Source of the DNA: Hoyosella sp. YIM 151337
GTDB lineage: Bacteria > Actinomycetota > Actinomycetes > Mycobacteriales > Mycobacteriaceae
Length of the DNA stretch: 64,000 nt
Assembly: GCF_026041215.1 (NCBI RefSeq)
Contig: NZ_JAPEIQ010000044.1
Coordinates: 1-64,000 of the forward strand
Direction of reading: 5' to 3'
The notes beneath the pieces were generated by a model, which was not told where the DNA came from, searched no databases, and was given only the letters and a program-made list of their open reading frames with translations. Below are positions 34,841 through 42,691 of the stretch, in pieces. Numbering within the stretch: the first letter of the stretch is position 1; every line of letters starts with the position of its first letter. The translations under genes were made by a program, and so were the position numbers.

Positions 34841-36052
34841 ATGACCGCACGCCTTGGGGGCTCGCAGCGAATAATCGCATCCGTGCTCGTTGGCCTGGGC
34901 GTTTTCCTCCTCGTCTGCGCGGTGCTGCTTCCGCTGTACACGATCCCGAAGCTCAAGAAGCTTCCCCTTGATTACGAAGCGGTACAGGTTTCTGAAGGCA
35001 GCGGCGCCTTCCTCGATGCGAACGCGCAGCTAACCGGCGACCCGGAGGACGCGCTTGGGGACGAAGTCCCCTTGCGGCAGCAGCTCTACATCACCGTCGA
35101 GGACCCGGCAGACAGCGATATCGCCACGTTGCAGGGCGGACTCACGCTCGTGCGGGCTGACACCTCACCCGGCCGCGGCCTGTTGAACGCAAGCATCGAT
35201 CGGGTCACCATCGACCGCACAACTGGGTTGCCCACTAACGACCCAGTCGGCTCGCTACAGACGGACCGGCAGCGGCCTGCCGCGCAGCTGCCGCGCGACG
35301 GGCTTCAATACAAGTTCCCCTACGGCGCGGAGCAGCGTAGTTATCCGTTCTTCGACTTGCCCTCCCGGACCACCGCGGACATCGATTTCGTTGAGTCCAC
35401 CACACTCGGTGGCACCGAGGTCTACCACTACCGTCAGGAACTCGAGCCCGTCGACCTGTTCGTGGCCACGCGAGACACGGCCAACCGGGTGGGGCAGACA
35501 CGTGCGGCGTGGGGGCTCAGCGAGGAGGGCAGCGCAGACGCCGGCGAAATCGTGTTCATGAACAGGTTCTCGACCACCACGCGCGACGTGTGGGTGGAAC
35601 CGGCCAGCGGAATCATCGTGGACTCTCGCGAACAGGTCAGCCAGTTCTTCGGTACCGGCGCCGATGACCGCGCTGTTTCAGTCGCGTCGTACGACGTCCG
35701 CTACACGGACGCCACCGTGAACGCCATGCTGGGAGTTGCCGACGCTGAGCGTGACCGGGTTGGCATGGTGTGGCAGTTGGGGCCGGTCGCAATCGCCGCA
35801 CCGTGGCTCGTCGGCTTCTTCGGGCTCCTCACCACCGTCTTCGGCGTGCTCATGGGGCTCTCAGCGACGCGACGTCCTGAAGCTGAGGGAGCTGCAGACG
35901 ATTCGGCGGAGCACACCATCGAAGAAGAAACGGCCGCCGATGACGACCCTGCCGTCGCTATGTACGTGCCTCACGATGACGGGCCCCACAGCGAACTCGA
36001 TGACGTCGAAGCAAGCAGCCACCGTGAGGCGAACGCAGACGAACACCGCTAG
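34841..36052 (+). CDS. DUF3068 membrane protein (Rv0227c-like)
   Basis: This 403-residue protein has two transmembrane helices, one N-terminal (about 12-33) and one late (about 320-345), with a large exported domain between them and an acidic cytoplasmic tail (EEETAADDDP). It matches DUF3068 and M. tuberculosis Rv0227c. The orthologues in Corynebacterium and M. smegmatis have been connected with lipomannan maturation and LAM synthesis, as I recall. ATG is preceded by GGAGGAG. The stop codon overlaps that of the next, convergent gene in GCTAGC. Confidence 0.9.
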   Translation: MTARLGGSQRIIASVLVGLGVFLLVCAVLLPLYTIPKLKKLPLDYEAVQVSEGSGAFLDANAQLTGDPEDALGDEVPLRQQLYITVEDPADSDIATLQGGLTLVRADTSPGRGLLNASIDRVTIDRTTGLPTNDPVGSLQTDRQRPAAQLPRDGLQYKFPYGAEQRSYPFFDLPSRTTADIDFVESTTLGGTEVYHYRQELEPVDLFVATRDTANRVGQTRAAWGLSEEGSADAGEIVFMNRFSTTTRDVWVEPASGIIVDSREQVSQFFGTGADDRAVSVASYDVRYTDATVNAMLGVADAERDRVGMVWQLGPVAIAAPWLVGFFGLLTTVFGVLMGLSATRRPEAEGAADDSAEHTIEEETAADDDPAVAMYVPHDDGPHSELDDVEASSHREANADEHR

Positions 36053-37281
36053 CGACGCAGCGCAGCCTGCACTGTGACAAGCGCGAGTAACGTAGTCACC
36101 GCCGCGCTCCCGAGCGCTACCAGCAGGAACGTGGTGAGGGTGAGCGGCAGTGTGAGGAGCAGTGCACCCTCAACTGCTAGGCCGCCCCACACGACAAGCG
36201 AGACAGCGGTGCGGTCACGAGCAATCGCGGAGAGAAGTACGCCCTGCAGGATCGCGAGAACGGCTCCCTGCGCGGCAAACAGCCACAACAGACCCACGAT
36301 CGGGCGGTAGTCCTCCCCCACCAGCACCGGCACAACGGGGGCAAGTACCGCCGCAGCGATCACCATGAGGACTCCGAGCGCGGCGAGTACAGCGATCGTG
36401 AACTTCAGCGCAGACCTGGTGAGGCTGGGATTCGCCATCCTGGGGAAGAACACGATGCCCACCGCGTGTGGCAGCCAGAACGCCACCTTCGCCGCGACGG
36501 CACCCAGCGCGTACTGCCCCGTAAGCGTGTCCTCGAACACGACGCGCGCAAGAACCAAATCAAGCGAGGTAAAGACAACGATTGCCAGCTGAATCTGCGA
36601 TGCGCGCAACACCGCTGTCACGCTAAGACGCTTATCCTCCTGCCGGGCCGTGCGAGCCACGCGAGGAGAATCACCATCTGCTCCTGGCCCGAGCCGCACC
36701 AGCATGTTCGCGCCAATCGCCGCTGCGAGTGCACCCAGGGCCGCGGCGGCCAGCGCAGCCGCGGGACCGCCACCCAGCGCCAGCGTGACCACTGCGGGCC
36801 CCACTCTGGCAATTCCCGCGCCGGCCAGCACCGCTGCAAGTTCAGTGAACCGGTGCTGGCCCTGCAGCAAGCCTTGTTCGGTGGCGAGCAGCACCAGCGC
36901 CGGAGCCGCGAACAGCGCCGCGGCCGCAGCGGCGAGCGAAGTGTTCAGTACCGATGCAACCATCGGCGCTGCCACCAGCGCTGCCAGCGCCACCAGCGCC
37001 GCCGTCGAATAGCCCAGTCGGCGGAACTGGGATGTGGCTGCACGTCCGTCGAGACGGGCTGTAACGACCTCCCGCGCGATCACCATCTGTAGCGCCAGCG
37101 CGGGCACGGCGACGATCAATTGCGCCGCGAGCAAGCTGGCGAACTCGCCGTAGCCAGCTGGCCCAAGCCACCGGCTCGCGGGCAAGTGCAGAAGATACGC
37201 TGCCGCGTTGGCCGTCATCGAACCGGCCGTCACAACTGACACCCCGGCGATCACTGTGCTGCGCCGGGGTGCCATATTCAT
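36049..37281 (-). CDS. Polysaccharide flippase-like (MOP/Wzx family) membrane protein
   Basis: This 410-residue protein is built of about twelve hydrophobic helices, very rich in Ala, Leu and Val. The N-terminal LPASRWLGPAGYGEFASLLA is typical of the Wzx/PST flippase family (LGPxxYGxF). It resembles the protein at 11298-12653 in type but is not a close copy. In M. tuberculosis the Rv0227c and Rv0226c homologues are adjacent, so this gene appears inserted between them, or lost there. Cargo is unknown; a lipid-linked arabinan or mannan precursor is an inference from the neighbours. Its stop overlaps the DUF3068 stop by 3 bp. Confidence 0.78.
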   Translation of the reverse strand: MNMAPRRSTVIAGVSVVTAGSMTANAAAYLLHLPASRWLGPAGYGEFASLLAAQLIVAVPALALQMVIAREVVTARLDGRAATSQFRRLGYSTAALVALAALVAAPMVASVLNTSLAAAAAALFAAPALVLLATEQGLLQGQHRFTELAAVLAGAGIARVGPAVVTLALGGGPAAALAAAALGALAAAIGANMLVRLGPGADGDSPRVARTARQEDKRLSVTAVLRASQIQLAIVVFTSLDLVLARVVFEDTLTGQYALGAVAAKVAFWLPHAVGIVFFPRMANPSLTRSALKFTIAVLAALGVLMVIAAAVLAPVVPVLVGEDYRPIVGLLWLFAAQGAVLAILQGVLLSAIARDRTAVSLVVWGGLAVEGALLLTLPLTLTTFLLVALGSAAVTTLLALVTVQAALRR

Positions 37282-37339
37282 CCCACCATCATGGCGTGTT
37301 GTGAGCTGATCTTCGACATCCCCGGTCTAAGGTGCCGCC

Positions 37340-39070
37340 ATGCGAGTAGTCGAACGGCAGCGGATCATCGCGCCCTCGTGGTCCGCACTGCTCGCGCTCA
37401 TTGTCCTCGCTCCCCTGCTGCAGCCCGGCTACCTGCTATTTCGCGATGCCGTGAGTACGCCACGGTCGTATCTCACCGATTCTGCGCTCGGGCTCGGTGA
37501 TGCGGCACCGCGGGCAGTGCCTCAAGATTGGCTGCTCGCGGGCGTGTCGGTGATCATCGATGGCGGCCTCGCCGTGACCGTCCTACTCGTCCTCTCGGTG
37601 TGGCTCGCGGGCTGTGGCGCGGCCCTGCTTGCCCGCACTTTCTTGCGTGAACACGGCGCCGGGCCGGGAGCGGAGTGCACAGCTGCGACAGTTGCGATCT
37701 GGAATCCGTTCGTCGCTGAGCGGTTGCTGCAAGGGCACTGGAGCCTCCTCGCGGGGTACGCGGCGCTGCCCTGGATTGTTGTTGCGATGCACCGGATCAA
37801 GAACGCCCGCGCCGGTGGCTGGCCGTTGCTGGTGTTCGCCGTGGGGTGCGCCGCCCTCACTCCTACGGGCGCCGTGCTCGCGGTCATGCTTGCGCTCGGC
37901 GTCAATGCTCGCGACACGTTGAGGCACCTGAAGCGAAGCGGACTCATTCTTGTGATCGGCGCCGCCGCGGGTGCGCCCTGGGTTGTCGCGGCGCTGTTGA
38001 GTGGTGATCCGGGTGTGTCTGGCCGCGCCGGCACGGAGGCCTTTGCTGCGCGGGCTGAACCGTGGCTCGGCACTCTCGGCAGCCTCGCTGGCCTCGGCGG
38101 CATCTGGAATGGCGACGCGGTGCCGGTAAGCCGGACCACGCCGGTCGCACTGCTCGCGACCGCATGGCTCCTGATCCTTGTGGCAGGGGGTGCGGGGGCG
38201 TTGCGGCGGCTGCGAATCGCGGGTGCGCTGCCACTGGGGCTTATCGCGCTCACGAGCATAACCATCCCCGCTTTCGCCGCGACGCCCGCTGGCCTCACCG
38301 CGCTGACGTGGGTGACGTCGAGTGTGCCGGGCGGGGGCCTCCTGCGTGACACACAAAAATTCGTCGCCCTCGCCATGCCGTTCTACGCTCTTTGCGCAGC
38401 TGCAGCGGTCCTGCTACTCGCACCGCACGCTCGGGCTCTCACGCGGGCCGTACCAGCTTTCGCCTGTGTGATGGTCATCGGTGTACTGCCGGACCTCGCA
38501 TGGGGCGCTGGCGGCCAGTTACGCACCGTTCAGTACCCTCCGGGGTGGGAGGCGGCAGCACGCATTGTCGAAGACGGTTCACCGCACGGAGCGGTCGCGG
38601 TGCTGCCCGCAGGCATGTTTCGCGTCTATCCCTTCACGGGTGACGTCGTGGTCCTCGACCCAGCACCACGGATGATGCCGCGTGACGTGCTCCTGTCCGG
38701 CGATCTTGTTGTCGCTGGAACTCTCGTGGAGGGTGAAGGCGGGCGCGGCCGGGCGGCCGAGGCGGCGCTGCTGGGGGGAGCATCTAGCGCGGAACTTCTG
38801 GACCTCGGGATCGAATGGGTCCTCGTGCAACTCGACACGCCCGGTGACCGCGGGGACTCCCGAGAGACGCTTGACCAGCTTGTGCTCGAACACTCCGGTA
38901 TCGACGTGGCGTTGTACCGCGTACCAGGAGAACCCGCTGACTTCTCGGCACCCAGCGCCGCCAGGACAGCTGTTGTAGGAGCTCACGCCCTGTGGCTGGC
39001 CGTCACCCTTGCGGCGGGAGTAATGCTCGCAGTTGGGCGACTACGCAGTACGCGCAGTACCAAAATGTGA
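37340..39070 (+). CDS. Multi-pass membrane protein, Rv0226c-like (possible GT-C fold)
   Basis: This 576-residue protein has about ten to eleven transmembrane helices and a short exported C-terminal domain (about 400-540), followed by a last helix (about 545-565). Length and position match Rv0226c. The first loop contains FRDAVSTPRSYLTD, with acidic residues where GT-C glycosyltransferases place their catalytic Asp, but I cannot assign a donor or acceptor. It is surrounded by DUF3068, a flippase-like gene, a GT4 glycosyltransferase and a methyltransferase, so a role in envelope glycan assembly is likely (inference). The end overlaps the convergent GT4 gene by 30 bp. Confidence 0.8.
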   Translation: MRVVERQRIIAPSWSALLALIVLAPLLQPGYLLFRDAVSTPRSYLTDSALGLGDAAPRAVPQDWLLAGVSVIIDGGLAVTVLLVLSVWLAGCGAALLARTFLREHGAGPGAECTAATVAIWNPFVAERLLQGHWSLLAGYAALPWIVVAMHRIKNARAGGWPLLVFAVGCAALTPTGAVLAVMLALGVNARDTLRHLKRSGLILVIGAAAGAPWVVAALLSGDPGVSGRAGTEAFAARAEPWLGTLGSLAGLGGIWNGDAVPVSRTTPVALLATAWLLILVAGGAGALRRLRIAGALPLGLIALTSITIPAFAATPAGLTALTWVTSSVPGGGLLRDTQKFVALAMPFYALCAAAAVLLLAPHARALTRAVPAFACVMVIGVLPDLAWGAGGQLRTVQYPPGWEAAARIVEDGSPHGAVAVLPAGMFRVYPFTGDVVVLDPAPRMMPRDVLLSGDLVVAGTLVEGEGGRGRAAEAALLGGASSAELLDLGIEWVLVQLDTPGDRGDSRETLDQLVLEHSGIDVALYRVPGEPADFSAPSAARTAVVGAHALWLAVTLAAGVMLAVGRLRSTRSTKM

Positions 39071-40234
39071 GTGGACCGGCGTAACGATGCCTGCAAGATG
39101 ACGCCCGTCCGCCACCGACGCGGCCACTTCACCGACGCCGTCGGCGCACAGCTCCCAGGAAAACTCGCCAGCGCGGATGCGCGCCTTTTCGCCCATCAGC
39201 AGCCGTTGTGAAGGGTCCGCAAGCAGTTCACCAACCGCAGCAGTGAGTTCCGCAGGACTGGACACCAGATGCCCTGTGACGCCATCAATGATGGAATCCG
39301 TCAGTCCCTTCGACGTCCCGTACCCGACGGTGGGGACGCCGTGTTGAGCTGCCTCGATCACCGCGAGCCCCCAGCCTTCTTTGCGGGACGGCATGACGTG
39401 CACCCAGCTCCGCGAAAGCAGCTCGTGCTTGCGCTCTTCTGTGACGTGCCCGTGGAACGTCACAGAGCCTTCGATTCCCAACTCATGCACCGCGTCTCGG
39501 AGCGGCTGCATCCACCAGCCATCACCGATGACGTCAAGCTGCACATCTGGATAGGTGTGGCGAAGCGACGCGACGGCGTGGAGTGCGTCTTCGATCTGCT
39601 TGTGCGGCACCAGCCGGGAAAGGACGCACAAGCGCGGCGATTCGGCGCGCGTAAGCGCTGAACCGATCTTCGTCTGTGCGGGGATTGCGTCCGCACCTGC
39701 GCGCACTACAGCGATACGATGCGAATCAACCCCAAGGGTCGTGAGTTCTTCCGCTGAGGGCAGCGAAACCGTCAGATACTGGTTGCCCCGGTGCACACGC
39801 GGGGAAAGCCAGGATTCGATCCACCAGCCCAGATGGCTTAGCAGCCTGCCAGCGACTGGCCATTGCTCACGATGGCAATGATGGACGAGCAGAATGACCG
39901 GTACTGCGGCGACGAGCCGTGCGAAGAAGGGCACACCGTTTTGGGTGTCGATGATGACGTCCGGCTTGACTGACTTCAATGGCCCGAAGCCGAACCGCGC
40001 CGCGAGTATCGCCAGCAACGCGCGCGGATAAACAGTCAGCCTGCCTCCGCCCCGGCTGATGAACATGCCGTCGCGGTGCTCCGATCGTGCCGACCCGCGG
40101 TACCGTGACGTCCTGAGCGTTACGCGCACGCCCTTCGCGGCGAGCGCAGCACCGACCTCCTCAAGGTAGCGCTCACTGCCCCCGCCCAGCGGGTGGCCGG
40201 TGTCCCGCCAGCACAAGAGTAGTACTTCTCGCAC
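39041..40234 (-). CDS. Family 4 glycosyltransferase (Rv0225-like)
   Basis: This 397-residue GT-B enzyme resembles Rv0225. The N-terminal half shows the acceptor-side loop GGGSERYLEEVGAALAAKG. The C-terminal half has the donor-binding motifs RLVPHKQIEDALHAVA, IGDGWWMQPLRD, VHVMPSRKEGWGLAVIEAAQ and GLTDSIIDGVTGHLV, including the EGWGLAVIE (E-x7-E) pattern that holds the nucleotide sugar. It is cytoplasmic or membrane-peripheral. GTG at 40234 has GGGAG 8 nt upstream. It is divergent from the methyltransferase gene, as the order Rv0225/Rv0224c would predict. The sugar and acceptor are unknown. Confidence 0.88.
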   Translation of the reverse strand: MREVLLLCWRDTGHPLGGGSERYLEEVGAALAAKGVRVTLRTSRYRGSARSEHRDGMFISRGGGRLTVYPRALLAILAARFGFGPLKSVKPDVIIDTQNGVPFFARLVAAVPVILLVHHCHREQWPVAGRLLSHLGWWIESWLSPRVHRGNQYLTVSLPSAEELTTLGVDSHRIAVVRAGADAIPAQTKIGSALTRAESPRLCVLSRLVPHKQIEDALHAVASLRHTYPDVQLDVIGDGWWMQPLRDAVHELGIEGSVTFHGHVTEERKHELLSRSWVHVMPSRKEGWGLAVIEAAQHGVPTVGYGTSKGLTDSIIDGVTGHLVSSPAELTAAVGELLADPSQRLLMGEKARIRAGEFSWELCADGVGEVAASVADGRHLAGIVTPVHSHFGTARTA

Positions 40235-40401
40235 GCGTCGCTCCCAACATCACGGCCGCCCCTGTCCTCTGCCGTGTCTCACGCAGAGCACAACGTCACC
40301 GTACAGGGCGGTTATGCCACACAATAGCCCCGAAGGCGGGGCCACTGCGACGGCTCCGGACCGGGTGTCCCAATCCGTAACAGTCCGTATTCTGTATCGA
40401 T

Positions 40402-41193
40402 GTGCGCACGCTAGCCGTTACCAGTCCCGCCGCCCGACAGTTCGCCCGCCGCGCCAGCCTGCGCCGCTCGCTGCGACTGTTGAGCGACTTCAAGCATGAA
40501 CAAACCCGTCCCGACCTGTTTTACGGAGCGATCGCGCGCGACTCTGCCGACATGCTCAGCGACCTTTATCACGAGGTCACCGGGCAGGATCTCACCGGCA
40601 CAGTGGTCCTTGACGTCGGCGGCGGACCTGGATACTTCGCCGACGTGTTCGCTCGCCATGGGGCGCATTACCTGTCGGTCGAACCAGATCCCAGCGAAAT
40701 GCACGCCGCTGGCATCGCGTTCGCCGGCTCCGCCCGCGGTTCTGGCATGGCACTGCCGATTCGTTCGTCGAGTGTCGATATCTGCTTCTCCTCGAACGTT
40801 GCCGAACACGTAGCCACCCCCTGGGATATGGCCGACGAGATGGTGCGCGTGACTCGTCCGGGTGGGCTGACAGTCCTGTCGTACACCCTGTGGTGGGGGC
40901 CCTTTGGGGGCCACGAGACCGGGCGCTGGCACTACTTCGGCGGGGAGTTTGCTGCGCGCCGATACCGCCGAAAGCACGGCGCGGAGCCAAAGAACCGTTA
41001 CGGGGTTTCCTTGTTCCCGATCACGGCTGCCGCGGGGCTGCGGTGGGCGCGCGGGATCAGCGACGAGGGCCGCGCCGACCTGCTCGGCGCGTTCCCCCGA
41101 TACAACCCGCGCTGGAGTTGGTTCGTGACGTCCGTACCCGGAATCCGGGAGCTTATCGTCAGCAATCTTGTCCTCGTGCTGCGTAAGCGCTAG
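40402..41193 (+). CDS. mtrP: SAM-dependent methyltransferase (Rv0224c/MtrP-like)
   Basis: This 263-residue class I methyltransferase has the SAM-binding loop VVLDVGGGPGYFADVFARHG (about residue 70) and a post-I region ending MALPIRSSSVDICFSSNVAEH. It resembles Rv0224c. The corynebacterial orthologue MtrP has been linked to transport of trehalose mycolates, working near TmaT (recalled, not checked). The presence of tmaT in the same block supports that reading. GTG at 40402 is the start. The stop codon overlaps that of the convergent dodecin gene in GCTAGC. Confidence 0.82.
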   Translation: MRTLAVTSPAARQFARRASLRRSLRLLSDFKHEQTRPDLFYGAIARDSADMLSDLYHEVTGQDLTGTVVLDVGGGPGYFADVFARHGAHYLSVEPDPSEMHAAGIAFAGSARGSGMALPIRSSSVDICFSSNVAEHVATPWDMADEMVRVTRPGGLTVLSYTLWWGPFGGHETGRWHYFGGEFAARRYRRKHGAEPKNRYGVSLFPITAAAGLRWARGISDEGRADLLGAFPRYNPRWSWFVTSVPGIRELIVSNLVLVLRKR

Positions 41194-41405
41194 CTCGTTT
41201 CTTCCAGCCGGAAACCGACCTTCAGCCCCACCTGAATATGGCCGACGGCACCTTTTTCGATGTGGCCGCGGATCTCCGTCACTTCGAACCAATCGAGGTC
41301 CCGCAGCGTCTGTGACGCGCGTGCGATGGCCCCCTTGATGGCATCGTCCACGCTCGTCGCGGACGATCCGACGATTTCGGTGACCCGGTAGGTGTGGTCC
41401 GACAT
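41190..41405 (-). CDS. Dodecin family flavoprotein
   Basis: This 71-residue protein has the full dodecin pattern: HTYRVTEIVGSSATSVDDAI, a helix (KGAIARASQTLRDLDWFEV) with the flavin-stacking Trp, and GHIEKGAVGHIQVGLKVGFRL. Dodecins assemble as hollow dodecamers that store riboflavin, FMN or CoA. ATG at 41405 is chosen because the frame upstream runs through a hairpin repeat. It is next to a methyltransferase tail-to-tail and upstream-facing to the DUF559 gene. Confidence 0.94.
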   Translation of the reverse strand: MSDHTYRVTEIVGSSATSVDDAIKGAIARASQTLRDLDWFEVTEIRGHIEKGAVGHIQVGLKVGFRLEETS

Positions 41406-41491
41406 GGCTTCTCCTCGACTAGCGGACAGTATCGCTCCATTCTTTCGCTGATGCCGTTGCGTCCGTGTCGTTTCCACTGATTCCGTCAGTT

Positions 41492-41550
41492 TCACAGGAA
41501 ACGGGACAGGTTCACGAGCAGAAGTCGTGAACCTGTCTCGTTTCCTGTGA
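41492..41550. repeat. Long hairpin repeat upstream of the DUF559 gene
   Basis: A 26-bp inverted repeat (41492-41517 with 41525-41550) has one mismatch and a 7-nt loop. Its core reads GGGACAGGTTCACGA, and a further partial copy (CCTGTCCCG) follows at 41552. It lies between two divergent genes, so it does not terminate either. The same core recurs after the DUF559 gene (42622-42680). Confidence 0.85.
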
Positions 41551-41586
41551 GCCTGTCCCGCGAGCGTTTTTGCAGGCACACCCGCG

Positions 41587-41608
41587 GTTATCCACAGCTG
41601 TGGATAAC
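41587..41608. promoter_or_regulatory. Perfect 22-bp palindrome of two DnaA boxes
   Basis: The palindrome has arms GTTATCCACAG and CTGTGGATAAC. Each arm contains TTATCCACA, the canonical DnaA box, in opposite orientation. It sits 38 bp before the DUF559 gene start, where a promoter or operator would be expected. Confidence 0.75.
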
Positions 41609-41646
41609 TTCAGGGCCGAGTCGGCGAGGTGGGGAAGAATCGCTGC

Positions 41647-42594
41647 ATGCACGGGCACGGCGATACAAGAAGACATCTCATCCGCGGCCTCTCGGCCAGT
41701 GAACGGCGAACCAACGCGCGCACTCAGCACCTTCACCGCGTCCGGCGCGGTACCTACGTCCCTACTGCAGTGTGGGATTCACTCACCCAGCGGGAGCGGC
41801 ACTTTCTGCTGGCCCTCGCGGCCGTCGGCGATCAGCAGCGCACTGACTGCGTGCTAAGCCACGTTTCCGCAGCTGTCGTGCACGGATTGCCGGTCTGGAA
41901 CCTTCCGCTGCGTCAAGTTCATCTCACGCAGCCGTCCCGGACCGGGGGACGGATTCTCAGTCACCAGGTGCTTCATTCCGCACCACTTGAAGCCGCAGAC
42001 ACATCGGAGGCAAACGGCGCGCTAATCACCAGCCCAGCCCGCACTGTTGTCGATGTCGCACGCACTGCCCCGTTCGAGCAGGCTGTAGTCATTGGTGACG
42101 CGGCGCTCAACCGCGGGCTCGTCACCCGGTCCGAGCTCGATGCGGCACTCGCTCACGCCCGCAACTGGAAAGGGATAGCCAGCGCACGCCGGGCAGTTGC
42201 GTTCATGGACAATCGCAGCGAAAGCCCAGGCGAGTCTCGCAGCCGCGTCTTGTTCCACAATCACGGACTCGCGGCTCCACATTTGCAGGCCAGCGTATTC
42301 GACGAGGCACATGCGCTGGTAGGCCGGGCAGACTTCCTCTACGACGACGGCTTGATCGGTGAGTTCGACGGGAAGGTGAAGTACGGCGCCTTGCTGAATC
42401 CGGGTGAAACTGCCGCCGACGCGGTGATCCGCGAGAAGCGCCGCGAAGATGCCTTCCGGGAGCTCGGCTGGCTCATCATCAGGTGGATGTGGGATGACCT
42501 CAACCGCCCGCTCATCCTCGTGCGCCGCGTACTGCAGGCCCTCAGCCGGGCACGCGCACAGCGGCGCCCGTCAGGACTGTGGGTGCCTGCGTAG
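41647..42594 (+). CDS. DUF559 / AbiEi-like protein
   Basis: This protein of about 315 residues begins with an AbiEi-antitoxin-like DNA-binding region (RRGTYVPTAVWDSLTQRERH) and a middle domain with ITSPARTVVDVART. The C terminus has a Vsr/DUF559 endonuclease-like fold: GRADFLYDDGLIGEFDGKVK carries the D and E-x-D-G-K residues of a PD-(D/E)xK active site. Such proteins are common, often multicopy, in actinobacteria and are annotated as type IV toxin-antitoxin AbiEi proteins. No AbiEii toxin gene adjoins it, so it is an orphan. ATG at 41647 has GGGGAAG about 9 nt upstream; GTG at 41629 is an alternative. Hairpin repeats flank both sides. Confidence 0.8.
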   Translation: MHGHGDTRRHLIRGLSASERRTNARTQHLHRVRRGTYVPTAVWDSLTQRERHFLLALAAVGDQQRTDCVLSHVSAAVVHGLPVWNLPLRQVHLTQPSRTGGRILSHQVLHSAPLEAADTSEANGALITSPARTVVDVARTAPFEQAVVIGDAALNRGLVTRSELDAALAHARNWKGIASARRAVAFMDNRSESPGESRSRVLFHNHGLAAPHLQASVFDEAHALVGRADFLYDDGLIGEFDGKVKYGALLNPGETAADAVIREKRREDAFRELGWLIIRWMWDDLNRPLILVRRVLQALSRARAQRRPSGLWVPA

Positions 42595-42621
42595 GGCCCG
42601 GCCTAAGCCAGACGCACGGGA

Positions 42622-42680
42622 AACGGGACAGGTTCACAGGAAAAACCCGTGAACCTGTCCCGTTAGTCGTGAACCTGTAG
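42622..42680. repeat. Hairpin repeat downstream of the DUF559 gene
   Basis: AACGGGACAGGTTCAC (42622-42637) is repeated inverted at 42649-42664, and a further inverted copy of the core (TCGTGAACCTGT) lies at 42667. The core is the same as in the upstream hairpin. Between two convergent genes, this copy may also act as a transcription terminator for the DUF559 and PEPCK genes. Confidence 0.8.
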
Positions 42681-42691
42681 CCCTGACGGTG

